Source: Alicyclobacillus kakegawensis NBRC 103104
GTDB taxonomy: Bacteria > Bacillota > Bacilli > Alicyclobacillales > Alicyclobacillaceae
DNA: 64,000 nucleotides
NCBI RefSeq assembly: GCF_001552655.1
Contig: NZ_BCRP01000004.1
Coordinates: 159,933-223,932 of the forward strand
Direction of reading: 5' to 3'
Position 1 is the stretch's first letter. Every line of letters starts with the position of its first letter. The translations under genes were made by a program, and so were the position numbers. Below, in pieces: positions 61,417 to 64,000 of the stretch. The notes beneath the pieces were generated by a model. The model was not told where the DNA came from. It was given only the letters and a program-made list of their open reading frames with translations, and made no database searches.

Positions 61417-61953
61417 TTATCCCGATTTGATGTTTGTAGGCGGCAGTATGTACACGCGCACATGGCGGCGCACCCCAAAACGGACCGCTTCTTGGGTGGA
61501 TGGCAGCAGGACGTCGATGTGTCGGCCGCGTATGGCTCCTCCCGTATCTTCGGCGACGCGCCAGCCAATCCCCTCGATGTACACATAACTCCCTATCGGG
61601 ATCACGGACGGATCGACGGCAATCGTCCGGAATGCCGCCGCCCGGGTGCCGCTGGCGGTGATGCCAAAGCCGCGTGTTCCCGGACGCTTCCCGGTCGACG
61701 CCGGGTCCAGAGCGTAGGCGGTCAAAATGAAATTGTCCAGTGTCTGATGTGGGGTGGAATCGACGTCAGTGTCCCGGATGGACGCAAACGCCGCCACGGC
61801 CGCCTCGACGTTGCGGCGTTCCGCGTATGGATGGGCCTGCGCCTCTGTCGCCCGGCCCCAGCCCACCATGCCTGCAACCACCGTTGCCACGAGCATCATA
61901 GCACGCAGTCTCGGTCGTATCATGGCCGGTAGCATAGCCGCCCGCGATGGCAT
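61417..61953 (-). CDS. Secreted 3D-domain protein (YuiC-like)
   Basis: A 178-residue exported protein with a signal segment (AMMLVATVVAGMVGWG, then TEAQA) and a C-terminal 3D domain. The three Asp residues are in IAVDPSVIPIGSYVYI, AEDTGGAI and RHIDVLL. Unlike the protein at 27053 it has no LysM. Likely a lytic transglycosylase for spore or vegetative wall. Three ATG codons (61953, 61935, 61923) are possible starts; none has a strong site. Convergent with DUF86. Confidence 0.82.
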   Translation of the reverse strand: MPSRAAMLPAMIRPRLRAMMLVATVVAGMVGWGRATEAQAHPYAERRNVEAAVAAFASIRDTDVDSTPHQTLDNFILTAYALDPASTGKRPGTRGFGITASGTRAAAFRTIAVDPSVIPIGSYVYIEGIGWRVAEDTGGAIRGRHIDVLLPSTQEAVRFGVRRHVRVYILPPTNIKSG

Positions 61954-62053
61954 TTATGCATCGACGTCCTGGGCACGCGAGTGGGCGGTGAGTCATAATC
62001 TATCACCGCGTTTAATAGAGTAGCCATGAGACCCTAAGTCGGGAGGGCGTGCC

Positions 62054-63790
62054 ATGAAACGGGCAGCGAAAGGATGGTGGGTGACCAGCTCCGTCGTGGC
62101 TGCGGCCGTGGTGGCTGTCGTCGGTTACGCGCGGCATCAGGTACCAAGCGGTGCCGCCAAAACAGACAGGCAATCCACCGTGGTTGTGAAGGCGTCCGCC
62201 TCGTCGACACGGCCGCGGGCGGGTGGGTCCATCTCACTCGATGTGCTGGCAAACAAGGTCGATTTGGATCCAGCCAGTGCCTTCGATCCGGTATCGCAGC
62301 CGTTGGTGCACCAGCTCTATGACCAATTGGTCACCTATGATGCCGATTCGCGCAAGGTGATTCCTATGGCCGCGCAGTCCTGGACCGTCTCGAAGGACGG
62401 GCGGACCTACACATTTCACCTGCGCAAAGGAATGCGATTCTGGAACGGCGACGCGGTCACGGCGCAGTCATTCGTCGACGAATTGAAACGCGTCCTCAAC
62501 CGGAAGTTGAAGCCCTACCCTTGTCCAGCTCCTAGTTTTTTCTTCTCCATTGACGGGGCGCCCGCGTTTTACAACGGCAAAGCCAAGTCCATTGCCGGGG
62601 TGAAAGTGCCATCTCCCTACACTTTGGTGTTTCGCCTATCCAAGCCGCAGGCTGACTTTCTCAAGGTCTTGGCCTTACCGTTTTTGTCCGCTGTGGATGA
62701 CGCGGGCAGGCCCAGCTTGGGCCACGCGATGGGGCTGCAGATGGGGAGCGGGCCGTTTCAGCCGGTTCGTATGAGCGCAAAGCGCTGGGTGTTTTACCGC
62801 AACCCCCATTATTGGCGCACGGACCAGTGGGGGGGTCACCTGCCCTATTTGCAGGAGGTGGTTCTGCACCCAGTGCAGAATCCGGACCTGGCTGCCATCG
62901 ATTGTGAACAAGGGTTGGTCGCGTGGATTTCCCCAAGCCTGTTGGCAGACAACCGCATCTCCCCCGCTTCTTGGCGGAGGTTGACATCCCAGCCGACTTT
63001 GCGGTCCGGTGCTGCGGTCAAGCCTGGGGACACGATCTGGTACCTGGGAATGAATGTGAAGAAGAAGCCGTTCACGGACGTGGATGTTCGCCGGGCGATA
63101 GCTTACTCCGTGGACAGGACCGCCCTCGCCCGGGCTAGCGGGTCTTTGACAGCCGCGACCGGTCTCCTGCCGCCGGAGACGGCAGGCCAAGAGGGGGTCA
63201 TCGCCAAGCTTCTGCCGTTTGACCTCAAGAAGGCCAAGGCGCTCGTACAACGGTCTGGGCACGGGCACCGTGTCCAGGTGAGCCTGTGGTCGTCCAGCGG
63301 GGACGGACAGTCCATGGTTGTCAAGAAAATCGGGCAAATGCTCACTGAGGCAGGCTTTGCGGTCAAGCAGCGCCGTGTTTCCTTCCCGGAGTTCCTGCGC
63401 GCTCAGGAGACAGGCCAAGCGGGGGTCTTTTTTGAGGGATGGCGCGAAGACCTGCCAGGCGCGGACGACTTTCTGGGATTGTTCCAATCGGACAATCCGC
63501 CGGTACTAAACCCGACACAGTACCATCGGGCACAAATCGATCATTGGCTGGCCGCGGCAGAGTCGTCGGCCAGTCGACAACGGCGGGCGGAACTGTACCA
63601 AAAGGTCAGCACAAAAATCATACAGGACGCGGTGATTGTGCCGATTGGCTATCCGTTGCTTCAGTATGTGGTGCAACCGGGGATCCATGGTTTCACGGCT
63701 GTACCCGGGATCCCCACGTCATGGGCGCAGGTGTGGGTGGAACGAAAAAGCGGCTCCCCGGCGAGAACCGGGAAGCCGCGTCACGACTAG
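62054..63790 (+). CDS. Extracellular solute-binding protein, family 5 (peptide/nickel type)
   Basis: A 578-residue OppA/DppA-type binding protein. KDGRTYTFHLRKGMRFWNGD, GSGPFQPVRM, YWRTDQWGGHLPYL and NVKKKPFTDVDVRRAIAYSVDR are family motifs. The N-terminus has a hydrophobic helix (10-25) but no lipobox Cys, so it is membrane-anchored or released rather than a lipoprotein. No permease or ATPase genes are adjacent in the window. GGGAGG precedes ATG 62054. Its last 13 codons lie in the terminator hairpin of the opposite-strand tRNA. Confidence 0.87.
   Translation: MKRAAKGWWVTSSVVAAAVVAVVGYARHQVPSGAAKTDRQSTVVVKASASSTRPRAGGSISLDVLANKVDLDPASAFDPVSQPLVHQLYDQLVTYDADSRKVIPMAAQSWTVSKDGRTYTFHLRKGMRFWNGDAVTAQSFVDELKRVLNRKLKPYPCPAPSFFFSIDGAPAFYNGKAKSIAGVKVPSPYTLVFRLSKPQADFLKVLALPFLSAVDDAGRPSLGHAMGLQMGSGPFQPVRMSAKRWVFYRNPHYWRTDQWGGHLPYLQEVVLHPVQNPDLAAIDCEQGLVAWISPSLLADNRISPASWRRLTSQPTLRSGAAVKPGDTIWYLGMNVKKKPFTDVDVRRAIAYSVDRTALARASGSLTAATGLLPPETAGQEGVIAKLLPFDLKKAKALVQRSGHGHRVQVSLWSSSGDGQSMVVKKIGQMLTEAGFAVKQRRVSFPEFLRAQETGQAGVFFEGWREDLPGADDFLGLFQSDNPPVLNPTQYHRAQIDHWLAAAESSASRQRRAELYQKVSTKIIQDAVIVPIGYPLLQYVVQPGIHGFTAVPGIPTSWAQVWVERKSGSPARTGKPRHD
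63750..63779 (-). terminator. Intrinsic terminator downstream of the tRNA-Ser locus
   Basis: GCGGCTTCCCGG and CCGGGGAGCCGC (minus strand) form a 12-bp stem with one mismatch and a 6-base loop, followed by TTTTT. It starts 17 bases after the tRNA CCA end and lies inside the 3' end of the plus-strand solute-binding protein gene. Confidence 0.8.
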
Positions 63791-63796
63791 GATTCT

Positions 63797-63886
<90 letters not shown>

Positions 63887-63943
63887 GCCATTACTGGGTT
63901 TTTCCCGTATGACCGTCTTCAGCAGCAACGGTCTCATCTAATT

Positions 63944-63972
63944 TCTATACCATGAAACAGAGCCATAATCAA
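63944..63972 (-). promoter_or_regulatory. Promoter for the minus-strand tRNA-Ser locus
   Basis: The minus strand reads TTGATT, a 17-base spacer, then TATAGA, a good sigma-A promoter. Transcription would start about 50 bases before the tRNA. Confidence 0.55.
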
Positions 63973-64000
63973 TGGTATAATAGCATCAGACAAGAACGCA

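Overview
The window looks like chromosomal DNA from an aerobic, endospore-forming, high-GC member of the Bacillales, plausibly Alicyclobacillaceae. This is inference from gene content and base composition; no rRNA is present. Pointers are the sporulation pair ytrH/ytrI, a SpoIID-like protein, and many genes with clear Bacillus counterparts (yfhH, ywhD, ymfF/ymfH, yuiD-, yunC- and yutE-like, fadN-fadA-fadE). GTG and TTG starts are common and ribosome binding sites are strong. I see no phage, insertion sequence, CRISPR array or rRNA.

Layout. 1-3.3 kb: end of a membrane protein, an FMN-dependent glutamate-synthase-like enzyme and an M24 peptidase. 3.4-4.7 kb (minus): yfhH and ytrH-ytrI. 4.8-8.7 kb: a SNF2 helicase/SWIM zinc-finger pair. 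9.1-11.6 kb: an orphan thiolase facing an MFS exporter. 11.7-16.5 kb: the most interesting block, an error-prone repair operon (ImuB-like Y-family protein, DUF6504-like small protein, DnaE2-type polymerase) behind a promoter with two LexA-type SOS boxes. 16.7-19.4 kb: secreted phospholipase-D-like protein, PAP2 phosphatase, degenerate cupredoxin and OsmC. 19.5-21 kb: HIT protein and D-amino-acid transaminase. 21.1-26.6 kb: the fatty-acid beta-oxidation set fadN-fadA-fadE, preceded by a palindromic TetR-type operator candidate. 27-32.7 kb: LysM-3D wall enzyme, MazG-like protein, endonuclease IV, MFS transporter, ferredoxin, PAP2 protein and a zinc-finger protein. 32.8-36.6 kb: the ymfF/ymfH peptidase pair meeting queD-queE. 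36.8-39.5 kb: a uracil/xanthine permease with three hot-dog thioesterases. 39.5-41.6 kb: MurT-GatD, which amidates peptidoglycan precursors. 41.8-47.5 kb: fRMsr, an ArsC-like protein, ThpR, an MBL-fold hydrolase, FtsW-like and RodA-like polymerases. 47.6-52.3 kb: two small secreted proteins, ywhD, arginine/lysine decarboxylase, peroxiredoxin and an A-type Fe-S carrier, ending in a clean terminator. 52.4-57.9 kb: HD hydrolase, DedA, GT2 glycosyltransferase, DUF1805, a frameshifted small ORF, a divergent PAP2 protein and a NUDIX hydrolase. 58-64 kb: 2-oxoacid:ferredoxin oxidoreductase, a DUF86 protein, a second 3D-domain protein, an extracellular solute-binding protein and, on the minus strand, a tRNA-Ser(UGA) whose 5' acceptor/D-arm sequence does not fit its intact 3' half.

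Common themes are beta-oxidation (fadN/A/E, extra thiolase, thioesterases), cell wall and spore biology (MurT-GatD, FtsW/RodA, 3D-domain, SpoIID-like, YtrHI, PAP2 phosphatases) and genome maintenance (SOS polymerase set, endonuclease IV, SNF2, MazG-like and NUDIX house-cleaning). Start sites were chosen mainly from ribosome binding sites; alternatives are noted.
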